64,000 nucleotides of DNA from Streptomyces sp. NBC_00376 (GCF_036077095.1 NZ_CP107960.1:4836001-4900000); one strand, 5' to 3'. Numbered from the stretch's first letter, positions 36,710-45,400 are shown. The notes: generated by a model not told the origin, from the sequence alone. A program made the numbers and translations.

Positions 36710-37297
36710 CTACTCCGCGGTCTCCTCCTGGCCGTGTGCCCGGGTGATCAGTTCGAAGGCGACTTCGAGGACGGCCTTGCGCTTCTCCTCGGGGTCGCCT
36801 TCGAGGTCCTTGAGGGCGAACATGCCCGCGTGCGTCGCGAAGAGCGCGGTGAAGCAGCGCACCTGGTCGGTCAGCGGGGCGCCGGGTTCCTGGAGCAGAT
36901 CGACCAGGGCGACGACGCGCTCCTTGATGGTCACCCCGATGCTCAGGTCCCGTACGGCCGCCTGGTTCTCCTGCATGAAGCGGAACAGCGGGGCGGCGGC
37001 GGTCAGGGCCTCGCTGTAGCGGCGCAGGAGCTCCTTCTTCGTCTCCAGCGTGCGCGGCTGCTCCTTGCCCCAGGCGAGCAGCTCCTCGACCGGGCGGTTG
37101 AGGTCCTCGAAGATGCTGACCAGGATGTCTTCCTTGGTCTTGAAGTGGTAGTACAGCGCGGCCTTGGTGACGTCCAGACGCTCGGAGATCTCGCGGAGCG
37201 AGGTCTTCTCGTAGCCCTGTTCGGCGAAGAGCTCCAGAGCGACGTCCTGAATGCGCTGGCGCGTGTTGCCACGGCGCTGCTGCGGCGTGCTCCCCAT
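36710..37297 (-). CDS. TetR-family repressor of the adjacent MFS exporter
   Basis: The 195-residue protein has a TetR helix-turn-helix in residues 10-60 ([49 protein letters not shown]) and an all-helical ligand-binding half. It is divergent from a DHA2-type exporter gene, the usual layout of a drug-responsive repressor and its target. Two copies of an 18-bp near-palindrome lie in the 137-bp gap, one for each promoter. The inducer is unknown; many relatives bind hydrophobic cations or antibiotics. Start ATG at 37297 has AAAGGAGAG upstream. Confidence 0.93.
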   Translation of the reverse strand: MGSTPQQRRGNTRQRIQDVALELFAEQGYEKTSLREISERLDVTKAALYYHFKTKEDILVSIFEDLNRPVEELLAWGKEQPRTLETKKELLRRYSEALTAAAPLFRFMQENQAAVRDLSIGVTIKERVVALVDLLQEPGAPLTDQVRCFTALFATHAGMFALKDLEGDPEEKRKAVLEVAFELITRAHGQEETAE

Positions 37298-37320
37298 GAG
37301 CTCTCCTTTGCTGGAAACTT

Positions 37321-37383
37321 ACTTGACGCCCGGCTAGTTGGGGGTCTACTTTCCCCAGTGTAGTTACTAGCCGGGCGGCAAGT
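37321..37383. promoter_or_regulatory. Two inverted TetR operator copies between tetR and the MFS gene
   Basis: ACTTGACGCCCGGCTAGT (37321-37338) and ACTAGCCGGGCGGCAAGT (37366-37383) are inverted copies of one 18-bp near-palindrome of the form ACTWGCCG-N2-CGGCWAGT. With flanks they make 22-bp arms (37317-37338 and 37366-37387) with one mismatch. Their centres are 45 bp apart. A TetR dimer on each would repress both divergent genes. Confidence 0.75.
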
Positions 37384-37434
37384 AAGTGCCTGGCCGCACA
37401 GGGGACCAACAGGGGATCAGGGGAGTGGGGACCA

Positions 37435-39006
37435 ATGTCCGATCTGAAGAAGGCGGCTGGCGGGAAGGCGGCCGTCGCCGACCGTCCGGCCGGGATACCG
37501 CAGACGCAGCAGCGCAGCGTCCGGGTGGTGATGCTCGCCCTGATGATCACGATGCTGCTGGCCATGCTGGACAACCTGATCGTCGGTACGGCCATGCCGA
37601 CCATCGTCGGTGACCTCGGCGGCCTGGAGCATCTGTCCTGGGTCGTCACCGCGTACACCCTGGCCACCGCGGCCTCCACCCCCATCTGGGGCAAGCTCGG
37701 CGACATGTACGGGCGCAAGGGCATCTTCCTCACGTCCATCGTGATCTTCCTGATCGGCTCGGTGCTGAGCGGAATGGCCCAGGACATGGGCCAGCTGATC
37801 GGCTTCCGGGCGGTCCAGGGGCTCGGCGCGGGCGGCCTGATGGTCGGCGTCATGGCGATCATCGGTGACCTGGTCCCGCCCCGCGAGCGTGGCAAGTACC
37901 AGGGGATGATGGCCGGTGTCATGGCCATCGCCATGATCGGCGGACCGCTGGTCGGCGGCACCATCACCGACCACCTCGGCTGGCGCTGGAGCTTCTACAT
38001 CAACCTGCCGCTGGGCGCGGTCGCCCTCGCCATGGTCACCGTCGTGCTGCACCTGCCGAAGCGGGAGGGCGCACGGGCCAGGGTCGACTACCTCGGCGCG
38101 GGGCTGCTGACCCTCGGCATCACCGCGATCGTGCTGGTGACCACCTGGGGCGGTACGGAGTACGACTGGGACTCCGCCACGATCATGGAGCTCTCCGCGA
38201 TCGGTGTCGCCTCGCTCGTCGGCTTCCTCTTCGTCGAGACCAAGGCAGCAGAACCGATCATTCCGCTGCACATCTTCCGCAACCGCAACTTCACCCTGAT
38301 GTCCGTGGTCGGCTTCATGTCGGGCTTCGTGATGTTCGGCGCGGTGCTCTTCCTGCCGCTGTACCAGCAGTCCGTCCAGGGCGCCTCGGCGACCAACTCG
38401 GGTCTGCTGCTCCTGCCGATGCTGCTGTCGATGATGGTCGTCTCGCTGGTCGCGGGCCGGGTCACCACCAGCACCGGCAAGTACAAGGTCTTCCCCGTGG
38501 TGGGCTCCGTGCTGATGGTGACCGGTCTCTTCCTGCTCTCGCGGATGGACGTCGACACCACACGGTTCACCTCCGGCGTCTACATGGCGGTGCTCGGCGC
38601 GGGCATGGGCTTCCTGATGCAGATCACGATGCTCGTCGCGCAGAACAGCGTCGAGATGAAGGACATGGGCGTCGCCTCCTCCGCGACGACCCTCTTCCGT
38701 ACGCTCGGCAGCTCCTTCGGCGTCGCGATCATGGGCGCGCTGTTCACCGGCCGGGTGCAGGACGAGATGGTCGCCCGCGGCGGCGGGGCGGCCACCGCGA
38801 AGTCCGCGCAGCTGGACGCGGCGAGCCTGGCGAAGCTGCCGGAGGCGGCGCGTGAGGCGTACCAGTTCGCGGTGTCGTCCGGTACGCACATCGCGTTCCT
38901 GGTGGGCGCCGTGGTCGCGCTGGCCGCCCTGTTCGCCTCGGTCTTCGTCAAGGAGGTGCCGCTGCGCGGGGCGGGCCCGGCCACCAAGCAGGCCGAGGCC
39001 GTCTGA
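37435..39006 (+). CDS. DHA2-type MFS multidrug exporter
   Basis: The 523-residue protein is a 14-span drug:proton antiporter of the DHA2 (EmrB/QacA) family. Visible motifs are LDNLIVGTAMPTI in helix 1, the loop 2-3 motif GKLGDMYGRKGIF, motif C in helix 5 (MIGGPLVGGTITDHLGWRWSFYINLPLG) and helix 11-14 segments rich in Gly. It exports hydrophobic drugs or a self-made metabolite from cytoplasm or membrane. GGGGAGTGGGG precedes the ATG. The TetR repressor gene is divergent, with shared operators. Substrates cannot be deduced from sequence. Confidence 0.94.
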   Translation: MSDLKKAAGGKAAVADRPAGIPQTQQRSVRVVMLALMITMLLAMLDNLIVGTAMPTIVGDLGGLEHLSWVVTAYTLATAASTPIWGKLGDMYGRKGIFLTSIVIFLIGSVLSGMAQDMGQLIGFRAVQGLGAGGLMVGVMAIIGDLVPPRERGKYQGMMAGVMAIAMIGGPLVGGTITDHLGWRWSFYINLPLGAVALAMVTVVLHLPKREGARARVDYLGAGLLTLGITAIVLVTTWGGTEYDWDSATIMELSAIGVASLVGFLFVETKAAEPIIPLHIFRNRNFTLMSVVGFMSGFVMFGAVLFLPLYQQSVQGASATNSGLLLLPMLLSMMVVSLVAGRVTTSTGKYKVFPVVGSVLMVTGLFLLSRMDVDTTRFTSGVYMAVLGAGMGFLMQITMLVAQNSVEMKDMGVASSATTLFRTLGSSFGVAIMGALFTGRVQDEMVARGGGAATAKSAQLDAASLAKLPEAAREAYQFAVSSGTHIAFLVGAVVALAALFASVFVKEVPLRGAGPATKQAEAV

Positions 39007-39018
39007 GCCCGAGCGGTG

Positions 39019-39062
39019 TACGAAGGAGGCTCCCGGGGCGTGCCCCGGGAGCCTCCTTCGTA
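39019..39062. terminator. Long perfect hairpin between the MFS gene and cseC
   Basis: A 21-bp perfect inverted repeat (39019-39039 with 39042-39062) with almost no loop sequence lies between two convergent genes. It has no T run but is very stable and would stop both transcripts. Confidence 0.8.
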
Positions 39063-39075
39063 TCCGGAACAGAGC

Positions 39076-40452
39076 TCAGCCGCCGGACTCCGCGCCCCGC
39101 GCGGTCCGCGCCGCCTCGTCGTCCGGGCCGCGCTGCTCGGACACCGGGAGGAGCGGGAAGCTGCCGGTGTTGGTCGGCGCGTGCTCGGGCAGCCACAGCA
39201 CCGCGATCGCCCCGCCCGTGCCCCGCGCCGCCCCTTCCGGCGCCGCGTTGCGGAAGGTCAGCCGGGCCCCGAGGACCCGCGCCTGACCGGCGGCGATGGT
39301 CAGCCCGAGCCCGTGCCCGCGCCCGGCCCGGTCACTGCTTCCGGTACGGAACCGGCTCGGCCCCTCCCGCAGCAGCGCCGCCGGGAACCCGGAACCGTGG
39401 TCGCGGATCCGTACCACCCGGCCCTCGACCGTGACCTCCACCGGAGTGGAGCCGTGCTTGGCGGCGTTGCCCAGCAGATTGCCGAGGATGCGCTCCAGCC
39501 GGCGCGGATCGGTGTTGACCCAGGACTCGTGGACGACCCGCACCCGCACATCCGGGTCCAGCGACGCGATCCGCCGGCTGACGAACTCGCCCAGCGCGAT
39601 CTCCTGGAGCTCGGCCCGCTCCGAGGCACTGTCCAGCCGGGCCACCTCCAGCACGTCCTCGACGAGCGTGCGCATCGCCTGCGCCCGGTCCCGTACCAGC
39701 TCGGTGGGGCGGCCCGGCGGCAGCAGCTCGGCCGCCGTCAGCAGACCGGTCACCGGCGTACGCAGCTCGTGCGCGATGTCCGCGGTGACCCGGCGCTCCG
39801 CCTCGATCCGCGCGTTCAACGCGTCCGTCAGTGCGTCCACCGCACCGGCCAGCTCATCGGTCTCGTCCCGGACGACACCGCCCACGGCCTCCCTGACCCG
39901 TACCTCCGTATTGCCCTGCGCGACCCGGCCCGCCGCGGCCGCCGCCTTGCGCAGCCGGCGCGACAGCTGGCCGCCGATCAGCACACCAAGCGCACAGCCG
40001 CCGAACACCACCGAGACCGAGCCGATGATCAGCGCCCGGTCGAGATCGCGCATGATCGTGGAGTTGCGGCCCGCGAACCGGGTGTGCAGCGAGAGCACGT
40101 CGCCCTTGCCGACCGGCACGGCCGCCCACACATCGGGTACCCCCTTGGCGGACACCTCGACATGGGTGGCGCGCCGGTTCCGGCTGGTCTCCGCGCGCAG
40201 GCTGTGCGGCATCGTCGGGTCGTTGAGCTTGGCGCCGAACCGGGGGTCGGCCTTCTTCGTCTTCGTCGCCTCGTACAGCAGCTGCGCGTACGTCAGCCGC
40301 TCCAGCTGGACCTCGCGGGCGTTCTCCAGCATCGAGACCTGGGCGGCGTTGTGGACGACGAAGCTGAGCGCGACCGCGGTCAGCGCGCCGACCGCCGCGA
40401 TCGCGATGCTGATCTTCCAGCGGACTCCCGTCCGCAGGGCGGGCCGCTTCAT
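39076..40452 (-). CDS. cseC: Envelope-stress sensor histidine kinase CseC
   Basis: The 458-residue membrane kinase has two membrane spans (about 12-33 and 140-163) around a 105-residue extracytoplasmic sensor domain, a HAMP linker, HisKA with His228 in ADIAHELRTPVTGLL, and an ATPase domain (GNLLGNAAKHG, RDHGSGFP, GRGHGLGL). Its place in the four-gene cluster sigE-cseA-cseB-cseC and its sequence match the streptomycete CseC, which detects cell-wall damage and phosphorylates CseB to turn on sigE. The ATG overlaps the cseB stop by four bases. A C-terminal tail of about 40 charged residues follows the catalytic domain. Confidence 0.93.
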   Translation of the reverse strand: MKRPALRTGVRWKISIAIAAVGALTAVALSFVVHNAAQVSMLENAREVQLERLTYAQLLYEATKTKKADPRFGAKLNDPTMPHSLRAETSRNRRATHVEVSAKGVPDVWAAVPVGKGDVLSLHTRFAGRNSTIMRDLDRALIIGSVSVVFGGCALGVLIGGQLSRRLRKAAAAAGRVAQGNTEVRVREAVGGVVRDETDELAGAVDALTDALNARIEAERRVTADIAHELRTPVTGLLTAAELLPPGRPTELVRDRAQAMRTLVEDVLEVARLDSASERAELQEIALGEFVSRRIASLDPDVRVRVVHESWVNTDPRRLERILGNLLGNAAKHGSTPVEVTVEGRVVRIRDHGSGFPAALLREGPSRFRTGSSDRAGRGHGLGLTIAAGQARVLGARLTFRNAAPEGAARGTGGAIAVLWLPEHAPTNTGSFPLLPVSEQRGPDDEAARTARGAESGG

Positions 40453-41150
40453 GGCCTGAGTTTGTAGCCGAAGCCGCGGACCGTCTCGATCCGGTCCTGG
40501 CCGATCTTGGTGCGCAGCCGCTGCACATGGACATCCACGACCCGGGTGTCACCGCCCCATCCGTAGTCCCAGACGCGCTCCAGGAGCTTGTCCCGGGAGA
40601 GCACCGTGCCGGGCGCCGCGGAGAACTCCAGCAGCAGCCGCATCTCGGTCGGGGTCAGCGCCACCTGCTCGCCGGCGCGGTGGACCGCCATGCCCTCCGT
40701 GTCGACCTCCAGATCGCCGAAGACCAGCACCCCGCCGACCTGCTGCGGCTCCGGATCCCCGACCGTCTGCCCGCCCGTGGCATGGCCGAAGCGGCGCAGC
40801 ACGGCACGGATCCGGGCGACCAGCACCGCCCCGTCGAAGGGCTTGGTGACGTAGTCGTCCGCGCCGGCCTCCAGGCCGAGCACCACGTCGATCGAGTCCG
40901 CGCGGGCCGACAGCATGATCACGGGCACCGTCGACTCGTCGCGGATCCGGCGGCAGAGGCTGACCCCGTCGAGCCCCGGCACCATCACGTCGAGCAGGGC
41001 GATGTCCGGGCGGTCGGCCCGGAACGCCTCCAGGCCCGACAGACCGTCGGGCATCGCGGTGACCACGAAGCCGTCGCGCTCCAGCGCCAGCTGGGTGGCT
41101 TCGCGGATGACGTCGTCGTCCTCGACGAACAGGACGTGGGTCTCGGCCAT
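40449..41150 (-). CDS. cseB: Response regulator CseB
   Basis: A 233-residue OmpR/PhoB-type regulator. The receiver domain has Asp10-13 (VEDDD), phospho-acceptor Asp54 in ALLDVMVPG and Lys in DDYVTKPF; the C-terminal winged helix holds LTPTEMRLLLEFSAAPGTVLSRDKLLERVW, ending in VRGFGYKL. Family knowledge: phosphorylated CseB activates the promoter of sigE, so the operon is a positive loop for cell-envelope stress. The stop overlaps cseC (ATGA), and the gap to cseA is ten bases, in which no other signal stands out. Identification rests on sequence plus the conserved four-gene order. Confidence 0.94.
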   Translation of the reverse strand: MAETHVLFVEDDDVIREATQLALERDGFVVTAMPDGLSGLEAFRADRPDIALLDVMVPGLDGVSLCRRIRDESTVPVIMLSARADSIDVVLGLEAGADDYVTKPFDGAVLVARIRAVLRRFGHATGGQTVGDPEPQQVGGVLVFGDLEVDTEGMAVHRAGEQVALTPTEMRLLLEFSAAPGTVLSRDKLLERVWDYGWGGDTRVVDVHVQRLRTKIGQDRIETVRGFGYKLRP

Positions 41151-41160
41151 CGGAATGCTC

Positions 41161-41898
41161 TCAGTTCCCCGGCGGCTCGGCGTCCGGAGCCGGAAGGACC
41201 GCCCCGCCGCTGCCGACGGCTCGGTTGAAGTCGTTGTGCACCCGGTCGTGCTCGCTGAACCGGTTGCCCGCCCAGCGGTAGGTGATCACTTCCTCGCCGG
41301 AGGGGTACGCGACCGAGTCCTTCTTCTCGTACACCTGGGTCGTCACCACCAGGTCCCCGCGGTCGATCGTGCCGTAGACGGCGGGCTGCTCGATGGCGAA
41401 CACGTTCTCGTACGAGCCGTTGCCCTGACGGCGGTACACATAGGTGCCGACGCCCACCGAATCGGCGCAGGTCATCACGTTCACCACGACATCGGCGGCC
41501 GGGCCGCCGGTCATGGTGCCGTACGAGGTGTCCACCGGGTACTCGGAGCCGGTGCAGGGCTTCAGGTCCGTCCTGACCCGCTCGCTGACCCTGGGGTCGT
41601 GCTTGAGCAGCGACACGGGGTCGATCCGCGCGGCGGGCCTCGCGGAGGAGGACGGCTCGGCGCTGGGCGTGGCCTGGGCGACGGGCTGGGTGCCGGCCGG
41701 TCCCTCGTCCCGGGTGCCGGTACCGCCGGTCGAGCAGCTGACGGTGAACAGCCCGAGGGCGGCGAGGCCGACCAGGGTCGTGGCGCTCGCCGCCCAGCCG
41801 GTCAGGATCCGGCCACGCCGGACGGTGGCCTCGCGGCCACCGTCGTCTCTTCCACCGTCACGGTCGTCGCCGTCGCCGCTGGCTGTCAGGCCGCGCAA
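41161..41898 (-). CDS. cseA: Lipoprotein CseA, modulator of the SigE system
   Basis: The 245-residue protein has a hydrophilic Asp/Gly-rich leader, one hydrophobic segment (GWAASATTLVGLAALGLFTVSC) with a weak lipobox VSC, a Ser/Pro/Ala linker and an extracytoplasmic domain (DLKPCTGSEYPV, ADVVVNVMTCAD). In streptomycetes CseA is a lipoprotein that dampens sigE expression. No ATG or GTG is available; the start is set at TTG 41898, which overlaps sigE by 13 bases and has GGGG/GGGAG upstream. The start is therefore uncertain. The stop is ten bases before cseB. Confidence 0.8.
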   Translation of the reverse strand: MRGLTASGDGDDRDGGRDDGGREATVRRGRILTGWAASATTLVGLAALGLFTVSCSTGGTGTRDEGPAGTQPVAQATPSAEPSSSARPAARIDPVSLLKHDPRVSERVRTDLKPCTGSEYPVDTSYGTMTGGPAADVVVNVMTCADSVGVGTYVYRRQGNGSYENVFAIEQPAVYGTIDRGDLVVTTQVYEKKDSVAYPSGEEVITYRWAGNRFSEHDRVHNDFNRAVGSGGAVLPAPDAEPPGN

Positions 41899-42500
41899 CG
41901 CTCCCGCCCCCGTTCGTCCATATGCCTGCCCGCCCGCGTCCGCACAGGTGCCGGAGCACGGTCGGCCGCCGGGCGCCGCTGCTCGGCGAGCACGGTCTCC
42001 CGGCCCGCCGCCTCGCGGCTCTCCAGCTCCTGGCGCAGCCGTGCCAGCGCACGGTGCAGCGTGCTCTTCACCGTACCGGCCGACATGCCGAGCGCGGCGG
42101 CCGTCTCCTCCGTACTCATCTGCTCCCAGTGTCGCAGCACGACGACGCTGCGCTGCTTCGGAGCCAGCACACCCAGCACGTCCATCAGCAGGGCGCGGTC
42201 GGCGCGCTGCTCGGTGCCGTCCTCGACGCTCGCGTCGGGCAGCTGCTCGGTGGGGACCTCGTCCAGCTTGCGCGCCCGCCACCACTCGGTACGGGTGTTG
42301 ATCATGACGCGGCGCAGATAGGCGTCGGCCAGCGACTTGTCGGCGATGCCGTCCCAGCGGCCGTACGTACGGGCCAGGGCGGTCTGGAGCAGGTCCTGCG
42401 CGTCCACAGGGTCGGGTACCAGCCGTCGCGCGCTGCGCAGCAGCGCGTCGTGCCGAGTGCGTACGTAGTCCTCGAATTCGAGCACCTCGCCGTGCGCCAT
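41886..42500 (-). CDS. sigE: ECF RNA polymerase sigma factor SigE
   Basis: The 204-residue protein has sigma region 2 (EFEDYVRTRHDALLRSARRLVPDPVDAQDLLQTAL) and region 4 (LAPKQRSVVVLRHWEQMSTEETAAALGMSAGTVKSTLHRAL). The sequence matches streptomycete SigE, which directs genes for cell-wall repair. Here the C terminus is about 25 residues longer than I remember for S. coelicolor, with an Arg/Ala-rich extension (RRPAADRAPAPVRTRAG). GGAGG lies eight bases before the ATG at 42500. There is no anti-sigma gene next to it; control is by CseB/CseC at transcription. Upstream are three ACAACC motifs that may belong to its promoter. Confidence 0.94.
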   Translation of the reverse strand: MAHGEVLEFEDYVRTRHDALLRSARRLVPDPVDAQDLLQTALARTYGRWDGIADKSLADAYLRRVMINTRTEWWRARKLDEVPTEQLPDASVEDGTEQRADRALLMDVLGVLAPKQRSVVVLRHWEQMSTEETAAALGMSAGTVKSTLHRALARLRQELESREAAGRETVLAEQRRPAADRAPAPVRTRAGRHMDERGRERCAA

Positions 42501-42676
42501 TCCAACCGCCTCCGTCCCCGTGGATCCCCGTAGAACCGCCGCCAGCCATCGTTCGGTCGGGCTGACGGAGAAGACGCTACGGAGCGGTTGTCACGGGGTT
42601 GTGCGGAGCAGCCATACGCGGACGCACGGCTGTCCATCGGTTGTGTAACAGCGGGGGAGCGGGGCGGGTACGGAAC

Positions 42677-43579
42677 TCAGCTCAGCGGCAGCCGGTACTG
42701 CCCGCCGGCAAGCGGTTCGACCAGGCCGTCGGCGACCAGGCCGTCCAGTGCGCGGGCGCGCTGCACCGGCTCGTCCCACACCGCGTCCAGCGCAGACTGC
42801 GGCACCGGTGTCATGGCGTCGCGCAACACGGCGAGCAGCCGTCCGCGTACCTGCCGGTCGGTGCCGGCATAGGTCTGGCCGCGGCGCGGGGGCCCCTGGT
42901 GGGCGGGCTTCCCGGCCAGCAGCCAGGCACACTGCCCGGAGATCGGGCACCGGTTGCAGTCCTCGTTCTTGGCGGTGCAGACGAGGGCGCCGAGCTCCAT
43001 CGTCGCGGCGGCCCAGCGGGCCGCCCGCTCGTCCTCGTCGGGCAGGAGCGCGCGGGCGAGCTTGCGCTCGGCGGCGGTGGTCGCGTTCGGCGGGTACTGG
43101 ATCCCGGTCGCGGCGCGGGCGAACACGCGGCGGACGTTGGTGTCGAGCACGGCGTGACGCTGCCCGTACGCGAACGAGGCCACGGCCGCCGCGGTGTACT
43201 CGCCGATGCCGGGCAGGGCGAGCAGCTGACCGTGCTCGCTCGGTACGTCGCCGCCGTGCCGTTCCGTTATGGCCTGCGCGGCGCCGTGCAGGCGGAGCGC
43301 CCGACGGGGGTAGCCGAGCCGGCCCCAGGCGCGGACCGCCTCGCCGGGCGGTTCGGCGGCCAGGTCGGCGGGGCGGGGCCAGCGGGCCAGCCACTGCTCG
43401 TAGACCGGGAGGACCCGGCTCACGGGGGTCTGCTGCAGCATGAACTCGCTCACCATCACACCCCAGGCGCCCGCTTCGGGGCGGCGCCAGGGCAGATCGC
43501 GGGCGTGCTGGTCGAACCACCCGATGACGGGAGAGTGGAGGGAGGCGGGGGGCGTCTGTGTCGCAGTCATGGCAGTCAT
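42677..43579 (-). CDS. mutY: A/G-specific adenine glycosylase MutY
   Basis: MutY removes adenine mispaired with 8-oxoguanine. The 300-residue protein has the helix-hairpin-helix motif LPGIGEYTAAAVASFAYG, the catalytic VLDTNVRRVFAR region with Asp, and a 4Fe-4S loop with spacing C-x6-C-x2-C-x5-C (CTAKNEDCNRCPISGQC). The C-terminal part is only about 65 residues after a basic linker and does not look like the usual NUDIX-like domain that reads 8-oxoguanine, as in other short actinobacterial MutY proteins. Start ATG 43579 chosen over 43570 because AGGA lies upstream; neither site is strong. It is convergent with nothing and precedes sigE in the same direction. Confidence 0.9.
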   Translation of the reverse strand: MTAMTATQTPPASLHSPVIGWFDQHARDLPWRRPEAGAWGVMVSEFMLQQTPVSRVLPVYEQWLARWPRPADLAAEPPGEAVRAWGRLGYPRRALRLHGAAQAITERHGGDVPSEHGQLLALPGIGEYTAAAVASFAYGQRHAVLDTNVRRVFARAATGIQYPPNATTAAERKLARALLPDEDERAARWAAATMELGALVCTAKNEDCNRCPISGQCAWLLAGKPAHQGPPRRGQTYAGTDRQVRGRLLAVLRDAMTPVPQSALDAVWDEPVQRARALDGLVADGLVEPLAGGQYRLPLS

Positions 43580-43734
43580 CGCACCGTCGATCCTGGCACG
43601 GAAGGGCGGACGACGGTTCAGCGCACGGTGGTGTCGCGCCTCGTGAGGGCCCTTGGGGTGATAATGCCACCCGTCCGCGCGCCGGGGGTCCGGCAACCGG
43701 CCCAAGGGGGCCCGGCCGGGCCCCTCCGGGGCTG

Positions 43735-44382
43735 TCAGTGCCGCTTGGCCCGGTGCCGGGAGCGGCCGGTCGGCACCGCGCCGGGCCCCGAGGCCCAGGC
43801 CGCCACCGGCGCCCCGCTGCTCCGTACCGTCCCGGCGAGCGACCGCACCGGGCGGCGCAGCACGGCGACCACCAGGGCAGAGACGGCGGCGCCCAGCAGC
43901 AGCCCGACCGCCACGTCATGCGGGTAGTGCACGCCGACGAAGACCCGGGAGAAGGCCATCAGCAGGGCCATCGGCACGGTGAGCCAGGCCAGCCGGGGGC
44001 GGGCGATCGCCAGGGCGATCGCCGCCGCGCCGGCGATCGCGGAGTGGTTGCTGGGGAAGGACCAGTCGCCCGGCGGCGGGCAGCTCACCAGCGAGGCCGC
44101 CGCGCCGGCGACCGCCCTGCACGGGCGTTCCTCGTCCACCACCGACTTGAGTACCTCGCTGACCACATAGCCGAAGGCGGTCGCGACGGGCGCGAGCACC
44201 GCCAGTGCCAGGGCGCCGTCGTCCTGGCGCCGGGCACGCCACCACCCGGTGATGAACAGGACACCGAAGAGCAGGAGCCCGAGCTCCGTCCATATCTCGG
44301 CCAGATGTTGCACCCATGACGGCATGTCATGTGCGAAGTCGGTGATGTCCCGGTAGAGCGGCGCGGTGACTGAACTATCCAT
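43735..44382 (-). CDS. PAP2-superfamily membrane phosphatase
   Basis: A 215-residue membrane protein with about six hydrophobic segments and the full PAP2 catalytic set: KSVVDEERPCR (KxxxxxxRP), PSNHSA (PSxHxx) and SRVFVGVHYPHDV (SRxxxxxHxxxD). Such enzymes remove phosphate from undecaprenyl pyrophosphate or phosphatidic acid at the outer face of the membrane. The C-terminal tail is Arg/His-rich. TACCCT ends seven bases before the ATG at 44382, and no ribosome site is present, so it may be leaderless. Substrate is not determined. Confidence 0.9.
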   Translation of the reverse strand: MDSSVTAPLYRDITDFAHDMPSWVQHLAEIWTELGLLLFGVLFITGWWRARRQDDGALALAVLAPVATAFGYVVSEVLKSVVDEERPCRAVAGAAASLVSCPPPGDWSFPSNHSAIAGAAAIALAIARPRLAWLTVPMALLMAFSRVFVGVHYPHDVAVGLLLGAAVSALVVAVLRRPVRSLAGTVRSSGAPVAAWASGPGAVPTGRSRHRAKRH

Positions 44383-44566
44383 GTGACAGAGGGTAGTCAA
44401 TGAAACCGGCTGTTCATCCGGGCGTTCCCCGGCAGCCAACTAGGCGGCCGACTCGGCGGCGCTGCGGGGCCTGAACGGGCCGCCCGTGATGATGATCCGT
44501 AAAACTTGCGGACCGGGGCGGCGGGTGGGGCGGGAGTCCGCGCCGATCTCTCGTACAGTTTGCGCC

Positions 44567-45379
44567 GTGGGATCTTTGCGTAATCCGATCGGTCCGCTTC
44601 CCTCCACCATCTACTGGCGACGGAGGGCCGTAGCGGCGACGCTCGTTGCGCTGCTCGCGCTGCTGATCGTGTGGGTCGTCACCTCGGGCGGGGACGAGAA
44701 GACCAAGGACGACTCCCGGCCCGCCGGTTCGGGCCCCGCGCAGGAGATCACGCCGGGACCCGACGGCTCGGGCCCGGCCATCAGCCAACAGCCCGGCGGG
44801 CGTGACGAGTCGGACGACTCGGGCGGATCCGGCTCGGACGACGGCGGTACGGACACGGGCCCCGGCGGCGGTTCGGGCGACGCCGGTACGGAGGCGGGCG
44901 GCGGCTCGGGCGCCGGGACCGGTGGCGCGAGCGGCAGCGGTACGACGGGTCAGCGGGTTCCGGCCTCCTCCTCGCTCCCCGACTGCACCCCCGCGGCACT
45001 CCAGTTGAGCCTGAGCACCGAACTCAGCTACAGCCCCGGCGAGAAGCCGAAGTTCAAACTGGTCGTCAAGAACAACTCGGCCACCACCTGCAAGGCCGAC
45101 CTCGGGCCGAAGAGTGCGGTGCTCACCATCACCGAGGCGGGCGGCGACGACAGCCAGGTGTGGTCCTCCAAGGACTGCCCGCGCGACGCGGCCGTGCTGC
45201 TGCTGAAGGTCCCGGCGGGCGAGACCGTCGTCCACACCGTGGAGTGGGACCGCAGGAAGAGCTCCCCGCAGTGCGCCACGCCGCCCGCGGGGGCGGCCGG
45301 GCCCGGTACGTATCTGGTCGAGGCGAAGTCGCCGGGCGAGCCGGTGCAGCGCGCCTCGTTCGTCCTCGCGAAGGACTGA
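44567..45379 (+). CDS. Membrane-anchored extracytoplasmic protein with Gly/Asp/Ser linker
   Basis: The 270-residue protein has a single membrane segment near residues 19-40 (AVAATLVALLALLIVWVVTSG), a long disordered linker of Gly, Ser, Asp and Thr (45-135), and a compact C-terminal domain (LPDCTPAALQLSLSTELSYSPGEKPKFKLVVKNNSATTCKADLG) with four cysteines that looks like an Ig-like beta domain (a type similar to DUF4232). It is likely displayed outside the membrane. The GTG at 44567 is seven bases after TACAGT with no ribosome site. It lies between mutY/PAP2 and disA; no function is known. Confidence 0.78.
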   Translation: MGSLRNPIGPLPSTIYWRRRAVAATLVALLALLIVWVVTSGGDEKTKDDSRPAGSGPAQEITPGPDGSGPAISQQPGGRDESDDSGGSGSDDGGTDTGPGGGSGDAGTEAGGGSGAGTGGASGSGTTGQRVPASSSLPDCTPAALQLSLSTELSYSPGEKPKFKLVVKNNSATTCKADLGPKSAVLTITEAGGDDSQVWSSKDCPRDAAVLLLKVPAGETVVHTVEWDRRKSSPQCATPPAGAAGPGTYLVEAKSPGEPVQRASFVLAKD

Positions 45380-45400
45380 GACCGACCGGGAGAACGCGGC

